Assembly: GCF_021603645.1 (NCBI RefSeq)
Contig: NZ_BQHJ01000002.1
Span: forward strand, 558,001-622,000
DNA from: Pseudomonas pseudonitroreducens
Lineage (GTDB): Bacteria; Pseudomonadota; Gammaproteobacteria; Pseudomonadales; Pseudomonadaceae
DNA: 64,000 nucleotides
Direction: 5' to 3'
Shown here: piece by piece, positions 1 through 8,162 of the stretch
Position numbering within the stretch: position 1 is the stretch's first letter
How the letters are laid out: every line of letters begins with the position of its first letter
Program-made: the position numbers and the translations under genes
Notes under the pieces: model-generated
What the model saw: the letters and a program-made list of their open reading frames with translations, nothing else
What the model was told of the DNA's origin: nothing
The model's database searches: none

Positions 1-27
1 CAGGCGAACGCGGCCGCCGCGCACTGA
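1..27 (+). CDS. C-terminal tail of an upstream gene (partial)
   Basis: An open frame enters from the left edge, encodes only QANAAAAH and stops with TGA at 25-27, 14 bases before the EmrA-like start. Pumps of this type are often preceded by a NodT/OprM-family outer-membrane factor or a MarR regulator, so this may be the end of such a gene. Eight residues cannot identify it, and the frame itself is only plausible. Confidence 0.4.
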   Translation, partial: QANAAAAH

Positions 28-41
28 ACGAGGCACCCGAC

Positions 42-1226
42 ATGAGCACCGCCACCCAAGAAACCCCGAACAGCAATCCCAAGCGCAAGCGCTGGCTGCT
101 GATCCTGCTCGCCGTCGTCATCCTCGCCGGCCTCGCCAGCATCGCCTGGGAAATCCTCTACGGCCGCTGGCACGAGGACACCGATGACGCCTACGTGAAC
201 GGCAATATCGTGCAGATCACACCGCAGATCACCGGCACCGTGGTCAGCATCGGCGCCGATGACGGCGACCTGGTGCACAAGGGCCAGGTACTGGTGAAAT
301 TCGACCCGAGCGACGCCGATATCGCCCTGCAGCAGGCCGAAGCCAACCTGGCCCGCACCGTGCGCCAGGTGCGCGGGCTGTTCAGCAACGTCGACGGTTA
401 CAAGGCCGATGTGGCCGCGAAGAAAGTCGCGCTGACCAAGGCCGAGGCGGACTTCAAACGTCGCCAACATCTGGCGAGCGACGGCGCCATCTCCCAGGAG
501 GAGCTGGCCCACGCCCGCGACGCGCTGGACACGGCACGCAGCTCGCTGACCACCTCCGAACAGCAACTGGACACCAATCGCGCGCTGGTCGACGACACCG
601 TGATTGCCTCCCACCCTGACGTCAAAGCCGCTGCTGCCAAGCTGCGCCAGGCCTACCTGGACGACGCGCGCGCGGTGATCATCGCGCCGGTCACCGGCTA
701 TGTCGCCAAGCGCACCGTGCAGGTCGGCCAGCGCGTGCAGCCGGGTGCTGCGCTGATGGCGGTGATCCCGCTGGACCAGGTGTGGATCGACGCCAACTTC
801 AAGGAAACCCAGCTCAAGCACATGCGCATCGGCCAGCCGGTGGAGATCCGCTCCGACCTTTACGGCAGCGAAGTGAAGTACTCCGGCACCGTCGACAGCC
901 TCGGCGTCGGCACCGGCAGCGCCTTCTCCCTGCTGCCAGCGCAGAACGCCACCGGCAACTGGATCAAGATCGTCCAGCGCGTACCGGTACGCATCCGCGT
1001 CAACGCCGAGGAGCTGGCGAAGAATCCGCTGCGCATCGGCCTGTCCATGGACGTCAACGTCAGCCTGCACGACCAGAGCGGCCCCGCTCTGGCGCAGCAG
1101 GCACCGCACGAGGCGGTGTTCTCCACCGATATCTACCAGGAACAATTGGCCTCTGCGGACCAACTGATCGAGAAGCTGATCCAGGCCAACCTGGCCGACG
1201 CCAACCACAGCACCGCGCAGCGCTGA
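42..1226 (+). CDS. emrA: HlyD-family membrane fusion protein, EmrA-like
   Basis: This is the periplasmic adaptor of a tripartite multidrug export pump, linking the inner-membrane MFS partner encoded next to an outer-membrane channel. The 394-residue protein has a basic N-terminus (NPKRKRWLL), one membrane anchor at about residues 18-38, the DTDDAYVNGNIVQITPQI biotinyl-lipoyl half motif at about 47-64, an alpha-helical hairpin rich in Ala/Glu/Arg at about 95-200, and the second lipoyl/beta-barrel part containing VIIAPVTGYVAKRTVQVGQ. GAGG lies a few bases upstream of the ATG. The emrB-like gene starts 13 bases after its stop, so the two form an operon. Substrates cannot be read from sequence. 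Confidence 0.9.
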   Translation: MSTATQETPNSNPKRKRWLLILLAVVILAGLASIAWEILYGRWHEDTDDAYVNGNIVQITPQITGTVVSIGADDGDLVHKGQVLVKFDPSDADIALQQAEANLARTVRQVRGLFSNVDGYKADVAAKKVALTKAEADFKRRQHLASDGAISQEELAHARDALDTARSSLTTSEQQLDTNRALVDDTVIASHPDVKAAAAKLRQAYLDDARAVIIAPVTGYVAKRTVQVGQRVQPGAALMAVIPLDQVWIDANFKETQLKHMRIGQPVEIRSDLYGSEVKYSGTVDSLGVGTGSAFSLLPAQNATGNWIKIVQRVPVRIRVNAEELAKNPLRIGLSMDVNVSLHDQSGPALAQQAPHEAVFSTDIYQEQLASADQLIEKLIQANLADANHSTAQR

Positions 1227-1239
1227 TCCGACCGCCGCC

Positions 1240-2778
1240 ATGAGCCAGCCCAACAGCAGCAGTTTCAGCCCGCCCAGCCTGGTCATGGCGACCATCGGCC
1301 TGTCGCTGGCGACCTTCATGCAGGTGCTCGACACCACCATCGCCAACGTCGCCCTGCCGACCATCTCCGGCAACCTCGGGGTCAGTTCCGAGCAGGGCAC
1401 CTGGGTCATCACCTCCTTCGCGGTGAGCAACGCCATCGCCCTGCCGCTCACCGGCTGGCTCAGCCGCAAGGTCGGCGAGGTACGCCTGTTTATCGCCGCC
1501 ACCCTGCTCTTCGTGATTGCCTCGTTCCTCTGCGGCGTAGCGCAGCAGATGGGCATGCTGGTCGGCTTCCGCGCCATCCAGGGCTTTGTCGCCGGGCCGC
1601 TCTACCCGATCACCCAGACCCTGCTGATCTCCATCTATCCCCCGGCGAAAAGGGGGATGGCACTGGCACTGCTGGCAATGGTCACGGTGGTGGCACCGAT
1701 CGCCGGGCCGATCCTCGGCGGCTGGATCACCGACAGCTACAGCTGGCCGTGGATCTTCTTCATCAACGTGCCCATCGGCCTGTTCGCCGCCATGGTCGTC
1801 TACCAGCAGTTGCGCGCCCGCCCGGTGGTGATCAAGCACGCGCCCATGGACTACATGGGCCTGGCGATGCTGGTGATCGGCGTCGGCGCCCTGCAGATCG
1901 TGCTCGACAAGGGCAACGACCTGGACTGGTTCGAATCCGGCTTCATCATCGGTGGCACGGTCATCGCGGTGATCGCCCTGGCGGTCTTCGTGATCTGGGA
2001 ACTGACCGACAAGCACCCGATCGTCAACCTGCGACTGTTCGTGCACCGCAACTTCACCGTCGGAACCCTGGCGCTGGTCGGCGGCTACGCCGGCTTCTTC
2101 GGCATGAACCTGCTGCTGCCGCAATGGCTGCAGACCCAGATGGGCTACACCGCGACCTGGGCGGGACTGGCGGCGGCGCCGATCGGCATCCTGCCGGTCT
2201 TCCTCTCACCGCTCGTCGGACGCTACGCGAACAATTTCGATCTTCGCCTGCTGGCCGGCCTGGCCTTCCTGGCAATGGCGGCGACCTGCTTCATGCGCGC
2301 CGACTTCACCACCGAAGTCGACTATATGCACATCGCCCTGGTGCAGTTGTTCATGGGCCTGGGCGTGGCGTTCTTCTTCATGCCGATCCTGAGCATCCTG
2401 CTCTCGGACCTGCCGCCGGACCAGATCGCCGACGGTTCCGGCCTGGCGACCTTCCTGCGGACGCTGGCAGGCAGCTTCGCCGCGTCCCTCACCACCTGGA
2501 TCTGGAACCGCCGCGCCACCATGCATCACGCCTACCTGACCGAGAACATCAGCCAGTACGACCCGGCCACACGCGCCACCGTCGAACAGCTCGGCGGCCC
2601 CGGCCAGCACAGCGCTGCGCTGCTGGAGCGCATGGTGGAAAGCCAGGCCTACATGATCAGCACCATCGACTATTTCACCCTGCTCGGCTGGCTGTTCCTC
2701 GCCATGCTGGTGATCATCTGCCTGGCCAAGCCGCCCTTCGGCGCCAAGCCCGGCGCTGCCGCAGCCGGAGGACACTGA
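1240..2778 (+). CDS. emrB: MFS drug transporter, DHA2 (14-TM) family, EmrB-like
   Basis: This is the inner-membrane proton-driven transporter of the EmrAB-type pump. The 512-residue protein has about 14 hydrophobic segments. The DHA2 signatures are clear: LDTTIANVALPTISGNLG in TM1, the loop-2/3 motif GWLSRKVGEVRLF, and the motif C-like stretch VVAPIAGPILGGWI in TM5. The length is typical of EmrB. It follows the adaptor gene by 13 bases and is the last gene before a tRNA with its own promoter. The ligand is unknown; toxic hydrophobic compounds are the family norm. Confidence 0.92.
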   Translation: MSQPNSSSFSPPSLVMATIGLSLATFMQVLDTTIANVALPTISGNLGVSSEQGTWVITSFAVSNAIALPLTGWLSRKVGEVRLFIAATLLFVIASFLCGVAQQMGMLVGFRAIQGFVAGPLYPITQTLLISIYPPAKRGMALALLAMVTVVAPIAGPILGGWITDSYSWPWIFFINVPIGLFAAMVVYQQLRARPVVIKHAPMDYMGLAMLVIGVGALQIVLDKGNDLDWFESGFIIGGTVIAVIALAVFVIWELTDKHPIVNLRLFVHRNFTVGTLALVGGYAGFFGMNLLLPQWLQTQMGYTATWAGLAAAPIGILPVFLSPLVGRYANNFDLRLLAGLAFLAMAATCFMRADFTTEVDYMHIALVQLFMGLGVAFFFMPILSILLSDLPPDQIADGSGLATFLRTLAGSFAASLTTWIWNRRATMHHAYLTENISQYDPATRATVEQLGGPGQHSAALLERMVESQAYMISTIDYFTLLGWLFLAMLVIICLAKPPFGAKPGAAAAGGH

Positions 2779-2812
2779 CAGAAACGGTCGGATCATTCTG
2801 ACAAATCAGTGG

Positions 2813-2840
2813 TTTACACCAAGGACGGCGTAGATATAAT
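2813..2840 (+). promoter_or_regulatory. sigma-70 type promoter of tRNA-Thr
   Basis: TTTACA (2813-2818), a 16-base spacer and a perfect TATAAT (2835-2840) sit immediately upstream of the tRNA, placing transcription initiation a few bases before the mature 5' end. A GC-rich GGCCGCCC stretch, like the discriminator of stringently controlled stable-RNA promoters, follows the -10 box. Confidence 0.75.
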
Positions 2841-2853
2841 GGCCGCCCTCCTT

Positions 2854-2929
<76 letters not shown>

Positions 2930-2938
2930 AACTTCAAG

Positions 2939-2964
2939 AAAGCCCACCGGTCGGTGGGCTTTTT
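2939..2964 (+). terminator. Rho-independent terminator after tRNA-Thr
   Basis: The perfect 8-bp stem AGCCCACC/GGTGGGCT (2941-2948 and 2953-2960) has a GGTC loop, is preceded by AA and followed by TTTT. It ends the tRNA transcript 10 bases downstream. Confidence 0.9.
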
Positions 2965-3060
2965 GCATTTTGAACCGAACCATTTCCGGGCACTCCAAAA
3001 CTTGGAGTAACTGCGCATTACCGGCTCAGTGGTCGGATGGTCTATGAGCATCGGGTGCCA

Positions 3061-3069
3061 TTGCGGTAA
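3061..3069 (+). promoter_or_regulatory. TTGCGGTAA motif in the leader of the polysaccharide locus (ops-like?)
   Basis: TTGCGGTAA occurs here, about 105 bases before the first polysaccharide gene, and again at 4742-4750, about 45 bases before wzm. It shares GCGGTA with the RfaH-recruiting ops element (GGCGGTAGC) of enterobacterial polysaccharide operons. The match is partial, so the role is speculative. Confidence 0.25.
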
Positions 3070-3172
3070 TCTTACTCGCTCGCCTGGAGGTTCGAGTTTC
3101 GCCATCCACTGGATTGGGGCTCACAGCCAGGTGACGCAGCGCAGGACGACTTTTGCAAAGGAATTTTCATAG

Positions 3173-4609
3173 ATGCTGATCCCAGTGATCATTTGCGGCG
3201 GCGCAGGCAGCCGGTTGTGGCCGGTTTCGCGCGAGGCGCACCCCAAACCCTTCATGCCCCTTCCGGATGGGCAGAATCTCCTGCAGAAAACGCTGCTCCG
3301 TGCTGTCGCCCTGGATGGCGTGTCGGAAGTGATGACCGTCACCAACCGCGAATTGTTCTTCAAGACCGAGGACGAGTACCGTTCGCTCAAGCATCAGGCT
3401 GAGTGCCTGAGCTATGTGCTCGAACCGTTCGGCCGCAACACCGCTGCCGCTGTCCTGTCGGCCGCACTGCAACTGAATCAGGCTCACGGCCCCGAAGCTC
3501 TGATGCTGGTGTTACCGGCAGATCACCTGATCAAGCACACCGATGCATTTGCCGAAGCGGTTGCGAACGCGACCCGACTGGCAGCCGCAGGCTGGCTGGT
3601 GACTTTCGGCATTCAGCCGCAGTACCCGGAAACCGGCTTCGGCTACATCGAAAGCGACAGCGATGTGCTCGATGGCGGCCTGAAAGTCAAACGTTTCGTC
3701 GAGAAGCCAAGCCTGGAGAAAGCCGAGGAATACCTCGCCGCAGGCAACTATTTCTGGAATTCCGGCATGTTCTGCTTCCGCGTGGGAACCCTGCTGGAAG
3801 AAATGAAGACTCATGCACCAGAAGTTCATGATGCCGTGGCAGCCACCCTGGCACAGTCCCGCCTGACCGAGGCCCCGTCGCATCGCTGCCTTTCCCTGGA
3901 AGGCGAGCTGTTCAAGCGCGTCCCCGACATTTCCATCGACTATGCACTGATGGAGCGCTCCAACAAGGTCGCCACCGTTCCCTGTAATCTGGGCTGGAGC
4001 GACATCGGCTCCTGGAACGCGTTGAGCGAGCTGACGGTCGAAGACGGGAACGGCAATCGCTGCGAAGGGGAAGTCCTAGTCCACGGCGCCAACAATAACT
4101 ACGTACATAGCCCGGAGCGCCTGGCGGCCCTGGTTGGCGTCCAGAACCTGATCGTGGTCGATACGCCCGACGCCCTGCTGATCGCCCACAAAGAGCACAC
4201 CCAGGACGTCAAGCAGATCGTCGCACAATTGAAGAAGAACGGTCACACCGCACACCTGTTACATCGTACGGTTCACCGCCCCTGGGGTACCTATACCACC
4301 CTCGAGGAAGGCCACCGTTTCAAGATCAAGCGCATCGTCGTGAAGCCCGGGGCGTCGCTGTCGCTGCAGATGCACCATCACCGCAGCGAGCACTGGATCG
4401 TAGTGACCGGCATGGCGCAAGTAGTCAATGGCGAGACCACCATGATGCTCAACAGCAATGAATCGACCTTCATTCCTGCTGGCCACAAACACCGCCTGGA
4501 GAATCCCGGCGTGATCGATCTGGTATTGATCGAAGTGCAAAGTGGAGACTACCTCGGCGAGGATGACATCGTGCGCTTCCAGGACAACTACGGCCGCGCT
4601 CCCTGCTGA
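3173..4609 (+). CDS. Mannose-1-phosphate guanylyltransferase / mannose-6-phosphate isomerase
   Basis: This bifunctional type II enzyme converts fructose-6-P to mannose-6-P and mannose-1-P plus GTP to GDP-mannose, the precursor for the Gmd/Rmd branch encoded downstream. The 478 residues fit the AlgA/WbpW/PslB family, about 480 residues. The N-terminal nucleotidyltransferase domain shows GGAGSRLWPVSREAHPKPF at about 9-27 and FVEKPS at about 178. The C-terminal cupin domain shows QMHHHRSEHWIVVTGMAQV at about 399-417, which contains the metal-binding isomerase residues. AAGGA lies about 10 bases upstream of the ATG. It opens the polysaccharide locus; phosphomannomutase is not encoded here and must come from elsewhere (algC in Pseudomonas). 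I left the symbol blank because several paralogues share this architecture. Confidence 0.93.
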   Translation: MLIPVIICGGAGSRLWPVSREAHPKPFMPLPDGQNLLQKTLLRAVALDGVSEVMTVTNRELFFKTEDEYRSLKHQAECLSYVLEPFGRNTAAAVLSAALQLNQAHGPEALMLVLPADHLIKHTDAFAEAVANATRLAAAGWLVTFGIQPQYPETGFGYIESDSDVLDGGLKVKRFVEKPSLEKAEEYLAAGNYFWNSGMFCFRVGTLLEEMKTHAPEVHDAVAATLAQSRLTEAPSHRCLSLEGELFKRVPDISIDYALMERSNKVATVPCNLGWSDIGSWNALSELTVEDGNGNRCEGEVLVHGANNNYVHSPERLAALVGVQNLIVVDTPDALLIAHKEHTQDVKQIVAQLKKNGHTAHLLHRTVHRPWGTYTTLEEGHRFKIKRIVVKPGASLSLQMHHHRSEHWIVVTGMAQVVNGETTMMLNSNESTFIPAGHKHRLENPGVIDLVLIEVQSGDYLGEDDIVRFQDNYGRAPC

Positions 4610-4620
4610 TCCGAGTCACT

Positions 4621-4689
4621 GATCGCTGCGCACCGAACGCACAGCGATCAGGCCATTGCAACGCCCCGAGCAGGCCGCTTGGCCTGCTC
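4621..4689 (+). promoter_or_regulatory. Two hairpins between the GDP-mannose gene and wzm
   Basis: The 4610-4795 gap contains two perfect inverted repeats: GATCGCTG/CAGCGATC (4621-4628 and 4642-4649, 13-nt loop) and GAGCAGGCC-GCTT-GGCCTGCTC (4668-4689, 9-bp stem with tetraloop). Neither is followed by a clear T run, so they may be attenuating or RNA-stabilising structures or a weak terminator. The rest of the gap has the TTGCGGTAA motif (4742-4750) and no open frame of note. Confidence 0.5.
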
Positions 4690-4795
4690 TGCATTCATCG
4701 AACAGGATCATCCTTGCATCCAAGCCTGACCATGACATCCCTTGCGGTAACGGGAACTCCAGGACGGCGATGCGGATCCTTGCTGGGCCCGTAGA

Positions 4796-5593
4796 ATGAT
4801 CGGACTACTCAAGAACATCTGGCTTTACCGGCACTTCATTCTTTCTTCAATCAAGAACGAATTCCTGGTCCGCTTCTCGAGAAGCCGACTGGGCGCACTC
4901 TGGATGCTGGTCCACCCGCTGACCCAGGTCCTAATTTATGCGCTGGTGCTGTCCAATGTGCTGGCAGCAAAGCTGCCAGGCGTCAGCAATCACTATGCCT
5001 ACGCAATCTACCTTCTGGCAGGGATGCTCGGCTGGAATCTGTTCTCCGAAATAGTTAGTCGCTGCCTGACCATTTTCACCGATCAGGGAAACCTGATTAA
5101 GAAGATGCTGTTCCCCCGAATCACGCTCCCTGCCATTGCCGTCGGCGCCTGCCTGGTCAATAACGCGTTGCTGGCAATCGCCATGGTGGCCGTACTCTTT
5201 GTGCTGGGTCATCCGCCAGGCCTGGAAATGCTCTGGCTGGTCCCGCTGACCCTGCTAGTGATTGCTCTCTCCGTTGGCGCAGGCCTGACGCTAGGCATCC
5301 TCAACGTCTTCGTGCGGGACATAGGACAGGTCGTACCAATCTTCCTGCAGATTCTTTTCTGGTTCACCCCGATCGTCTATCCCGTGAACATCATTCCGGA
5401 AAGCTTGAAGGGCCTTGTGGAATACAACCCGCTCTACCACATCATTGGCGCCTATCATCAGGTCATTCTCTACAATGCCCCGCCACAACTAGACGCTACC
5501 GCCCTGATCCTGTTGGCGTTCGCACTCGGACTGCTGGCTTTCGGCCTGTTCATTTTCCGCCGCGCCGCGCCTGAAATCGTGGACTCGCTATGA
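4796..5593 (+). CDS. wzm: Polysaccharide ABC transporter permease, Wzm-like
   Basis: This inner-membrane subunit forms the channel that exports a lipid-linked polysaccharide from the cytoplasm. The 265-residue protein has about six hydrophobic segments and the ABC-2 features FSRSRLGALWMLVHPLTQV near the N-terminus and FLQILFWFTPIVYPVNIIP near the C-terminus. The stop overlaps the wzt start (ATGA), the usual translational coupling. The upstream Shine-Dalgarno is weak, so the start rests on the family N-terminus (MIGLLKNIWLYRHFI). Its presence marks the ABC-dependent export route; no wzx/wzy is present in the window. Confidence 0.93.
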   Translation: MIGLLKNIWLYRHFILSSIKNEFLVRFSRSRLGALWMLVHPLTQVLIYALVLSNVLAAKLPGVSNHYAYAIYLLAGMLGWNLFSEIVSRCLTIFTDQGNLIKKMLFPRITLPAIAVGACLVNNALLAIAMVAVLFVLGHPPGLEMLWLVPLTLLVIALSVGAGLTLGILNVFVRDIGQVVPIFLQILFWFTPIVYPVNIIPESLKGLVEYNPLYHIIGAYHQVILYNAPPQLDATALILLAFALGLLAFGLFIFRRAAPEIVDSL

Positions 5594-6840
5594 GCCTCCT
5601 GACTGTCGTCAACCTCGGAAAATCCTATCGGCAGTACCGCAGCGAATGGCAGCGGTTCGCCCGCTGGTTTGGCATTCCCACCACGCCCGCACAAGAGCAC
5701 TGGGTTGTTCGCGGCATCGATTTCGAAGTGTCCGCTGGCGAAAAGATAGGGATTCTCGGTAAGAACGGCGCCGGCAAGAGCACACTGCTGAAAATGATCA
5801 CCGGCACGCTGCAACCCAGCGAAGGCACAGTGACCGTGAATGGTCGTGTGGCGGCGATTCTGGAACTGGGCATGGGATTCAATCCTGAACTCACCGGCCG
5901 CCAGAATGTCTTCCACGCAGCGGGCCTGATGGGCTTCACCCAGCAACAGATTGAATCCGCCGTTGATGAAATCCAGGATTTCGCGGATATCGGGGAGTAT
6001 TTCGACCAGCCGGTTAGGATCTATTCCAGCGGCATGCAATCGCGTGTCTCTTTTGCAGTGGCCACCTGCTTCCGTTCGGACATCCTGATCATCGACGAGG
6101 CACTCGCCGTAGGTGATGCCGCCTTCCAGCGCAAATGCTTCCGCCGTCTTGAGGAGCTTTGCGAGCAGGGAACGGCCCTGCTGTTCGTCAGCCACGATAT
6201 CGAGAGCATCAAGAAGATCTGCCAACGCGCCGTCCACATCGAAGCGGGAGCGCTGGTAGAGGTCGGCGAGGCGAAACCCGTTTGTGATCGCTACGAAAAG
6301 GCCCTATTCAGCCGGACACCGGCAAAGGCTGCCCCCCCGCAGGCGCAACCGGTAGTGGATGCCGCGCTGGTAAGCGACTGCGAGCTGTCGTACGGCGATG
6401 GCCGGGCCTTGATCACTGATGTCGCGCTGGCAAACAGTGAGGGTATCCGGGCCAATGTCCTTCGGTGCAACGAGATGATGAAAATCCTCTTCACCGTGAA
6501 CTTCCATCACGCCGTTGGAAATCCCATATTCACTTGCCTGGTAAAAACCAGAGAAGGAATCGCCATATTTGGAACGGATTCAGCATTCCTCAAGCAGGAA
6601 CTTCGCGACGTCAGAGCGGGTAGTTCCGTGCAGGTGGAGTTCGCATTCAAGGCTGCGTTACTGCCGGGTATCTACTACATCAACTGCGGCGTTCGCGACC
6701 CCAGCGAATCCGATACCGATTTCCTTCACAGAAGGGTGGATGTGGCGATGTTCAGAGTCACCAGCAGTGAAAGCTCCACGGCTCTTGCGGGCCTGACCGA
6801 TCTTCAAGCCATTGCCAGCGTGCAGCTTTGCCATGAATAA
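5590..6840 (+). CDS. wzt: Polysaccharide ABC transporter ATPase, Wzt-like, with C-terminal sugar-binding domain
   Basis: The 416-residue protein powers Wzm. The nucleotide-binding domain (about 1-240) has Walker A GKNGAGKST at about 57-65, signature YSSGMQSR at about 145, Walker B ILIIDEALAVGD and the switch His in LLFVSHD. A beta-rich extension follows at about 255-416. In families whose O-chain carries a non-reducing terminal cap (E. coli O8/O9a), this extension binds the cap and makes export dependent on chain termination. The overlapping downstream gene (8 bases) encodes a sulfotransferase-like protein, the obvious candidate for placing such a cap. Confidence 0.93.
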   Translation: MSLLTVVNLGKSYRQYRSEWQRFARWFGIPTTPAQEHWVVRGIDFEVSAGEKIGILGKNGAGKSTLLKMITGTLQPSEGTVTVNGRVAAILELGMGFNPELTGRQNVFHAAGLMGFTQQQIESAVDEIQDFADIGEYFDQPVRIYSSGMQSRVSFAVATCFRSDILIIDEALAVGDAAFQRKCFRRLEELCEQGTALLFVSHDIESIKKICQRAVHIEAGALVEVGEAKPVCDRYEKALFSRTPAKAAPPQAQPVVDAALVSDCELSYGDGRALITDVALANSEGIRANVLRCNEMMKILFTVNFHHAVGNPIFTCLVKTREGIAIFGTDSAFLKQELRDVRAGSSVQVEFAFKAALLPGIYYINCGVRDPSESDTDFLHRRVDVAMFRVTSSESSTALAGLTDLQAIASVQLCHE

Positions 6841-8143
6841 CAGCCCGATCTTCATCCACTCGCTGTTCCGCTCCGGCAGCACCTACCTGTTCAACGTATT
6901 TCGGCGGACTGGGAATTATTGGTGTTATCAGGAGCCGGAGAACGAATGGCTCCTGGAGCTGGACAACAAGCCCGAGGCATTGCTCGCCGTGACAACCAAC
7001 AACGGCGGTAACATTCATCACCCGGACATCGGCAAGCCCTACTTCTGGGAGTTCCATGAGGTTCGCGACTCGCTGAGGGGACTATTCAAACAGAGCTTCT
7101 GCTTCGACGATCTGTTCCTCGAGGAACTCTCCGCGGACCAGCGGGCTTACTACCAAGCGCTGATTGAGGCCTCACGCGCACGGACCATGTTCCAGTTCTG
7201 TCGAAGCTTCGGCCAGCCGCAGGCATTCAAGTCGCTCTTCGGCGGTATACATGTGCATCTCTGGCGCGAACCTCGCAGCCAATGGTGGTCGTTCAAGATC
7301 AACGACTACTTCGATGCAGCCACCCAGTTGATCTACGGCGCGGCACACCTGCCGCCGGCGCTTCAGGCAATCAAGACCTCTTGCAGAATTAATCCGCCCG
7401 CTAGCGAAAACCTGGGAACTGCCCGCGCGCAGGCCGAGCGGAGCCCACTAAAATGGCGGGAGAATTACCGAGCGTTCTTCGCACTCTGGCTGTACGCACA
7501 GCTTGAGCTCAGGCAACAGGCCGATCTTGACCTGAGTATCGATCGCCTCTCCCAGGACGCAGCCTATCGTGACGCCAAACTGGTGGAGTTTCGCGCACTA
7601 GGCATCAACGATATCGATCTTTCGGATAGCCGCTCCCCTTTGATCCGGCTGACCTCCGAGGAAGCCGCGCTCTTCCGCGAAATCGAGGAAGAGGTCGCAA
7701 ACGTCTTCAAGACCAACGGCTTCACCTACAGCGATATCCAGACCATCTTCGCCATGATCGACGAGATCCAGGATCAAGACAGGACGTCTGTGTCCGGCGC
7801 GGCCGCCAACATTCGCGGAGTGGCATTGCGCTTGCTGGATCGCCGTGCGGAGGTGCTCAACGAGAACCTCAATCTGCAGGATACTTTGCAGCGCCTTAGC
7901 GACCACATCGCCAATCAGGACCGAGCCATCAAGCTTCTGAACGATCACGGCGACGCAGCACGAAAGCAGATCGCCGACTATGACAACGCGGTATCACGCC
8001 TGCAAAGTTACTCCGCTGACCTTGAGGAAGCGCTGAAAAAGGTGCAGGACTACGCAGAGAATCTGGACCGCGCGCGACTCCAGGCACTGGAGCAGATCGA
8101 ATCGCTGGAGACTGAGCTGAGCCAATTGAGGCCAACCGAGTAA
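6833..8143 (+). CDS. Sulfotransferase-like protein with C-terminal coiled coil
   Basis: I placed the start at ATG 6833 (MNNSPIFIHSLFRSGST), which overlaps the wzt stop; an ATG at 6812 would add seven residues that do not look conserved. The 436-residue protein begins with a beta strand plus P-loop-like FIHSLFRSGSTYLFN, the position of the 5'-phosphosulfate-binding loop of PAPS-dependent sulfotransferases. A later HLWREPRSQWW (about residue 142) resembles their 3'-phosphate-binding RxPR region. From about residue 333 to the end the sequence is low in Pro/Gly and heptad-like (LLDRRAEVLNENLNLQ ... ALEQIESLETELSQL), predicting about 100 residues of coiled coil. Transfer of sulfate to the exported glycan is inferred from motif and context; a kinase or other nucleotide-dependent role is not excluded. 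Confidence 0.7.
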   Translation: MNNSPIFIHSLFRSGSTYLFNVFRRTGNYWCYQEPENEWLLELDNKPEALLAVTTNNGGNIHHPDIGKPYFWEFHEVRDSLRGLFKQSFCFDDLFLEELSADQRAYYQALIEASRARTMFQFCRSFGQPQAFKSLFGGIHVHLWREPRSQWWSFKINDYFDAATQLIYGAAHLPPALQAIKTSCRINPPASENLGTARAQAERSPLKWRENYRAFFALWLYAQLELRQQADLDLSIDRLSQDAAYRDAKLVEFRALGINDIDLSDSRSPLIRLTSEEAALFREIEEEVANVFKTNGFTYSDIQTIFAMIDEIQDQDRTSVSGAAANIRGVALRLLDRRAEVLNENLNLQDTLQRLSDHIANQDRAIKLLNDHGDAARKQIADYDNAVSRLQSYSADLEEALKKVQDYAENLDRARLQALEQIESLETELSQLRPTE

Positions 8144-8162
8144 AGCGGCTCATTCACTATCC

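Noticed and set aside
3080-3115. A T-arm-like GGTTCGAGT in the gap after tRNA-Thr, suggesting a tRNA remnant or attachment site
   Set aside because: The flanking bases do not pair as a T stem, the sequence does not match the 3' end of the nearby tRNA-Thr and no integrase is in the window.
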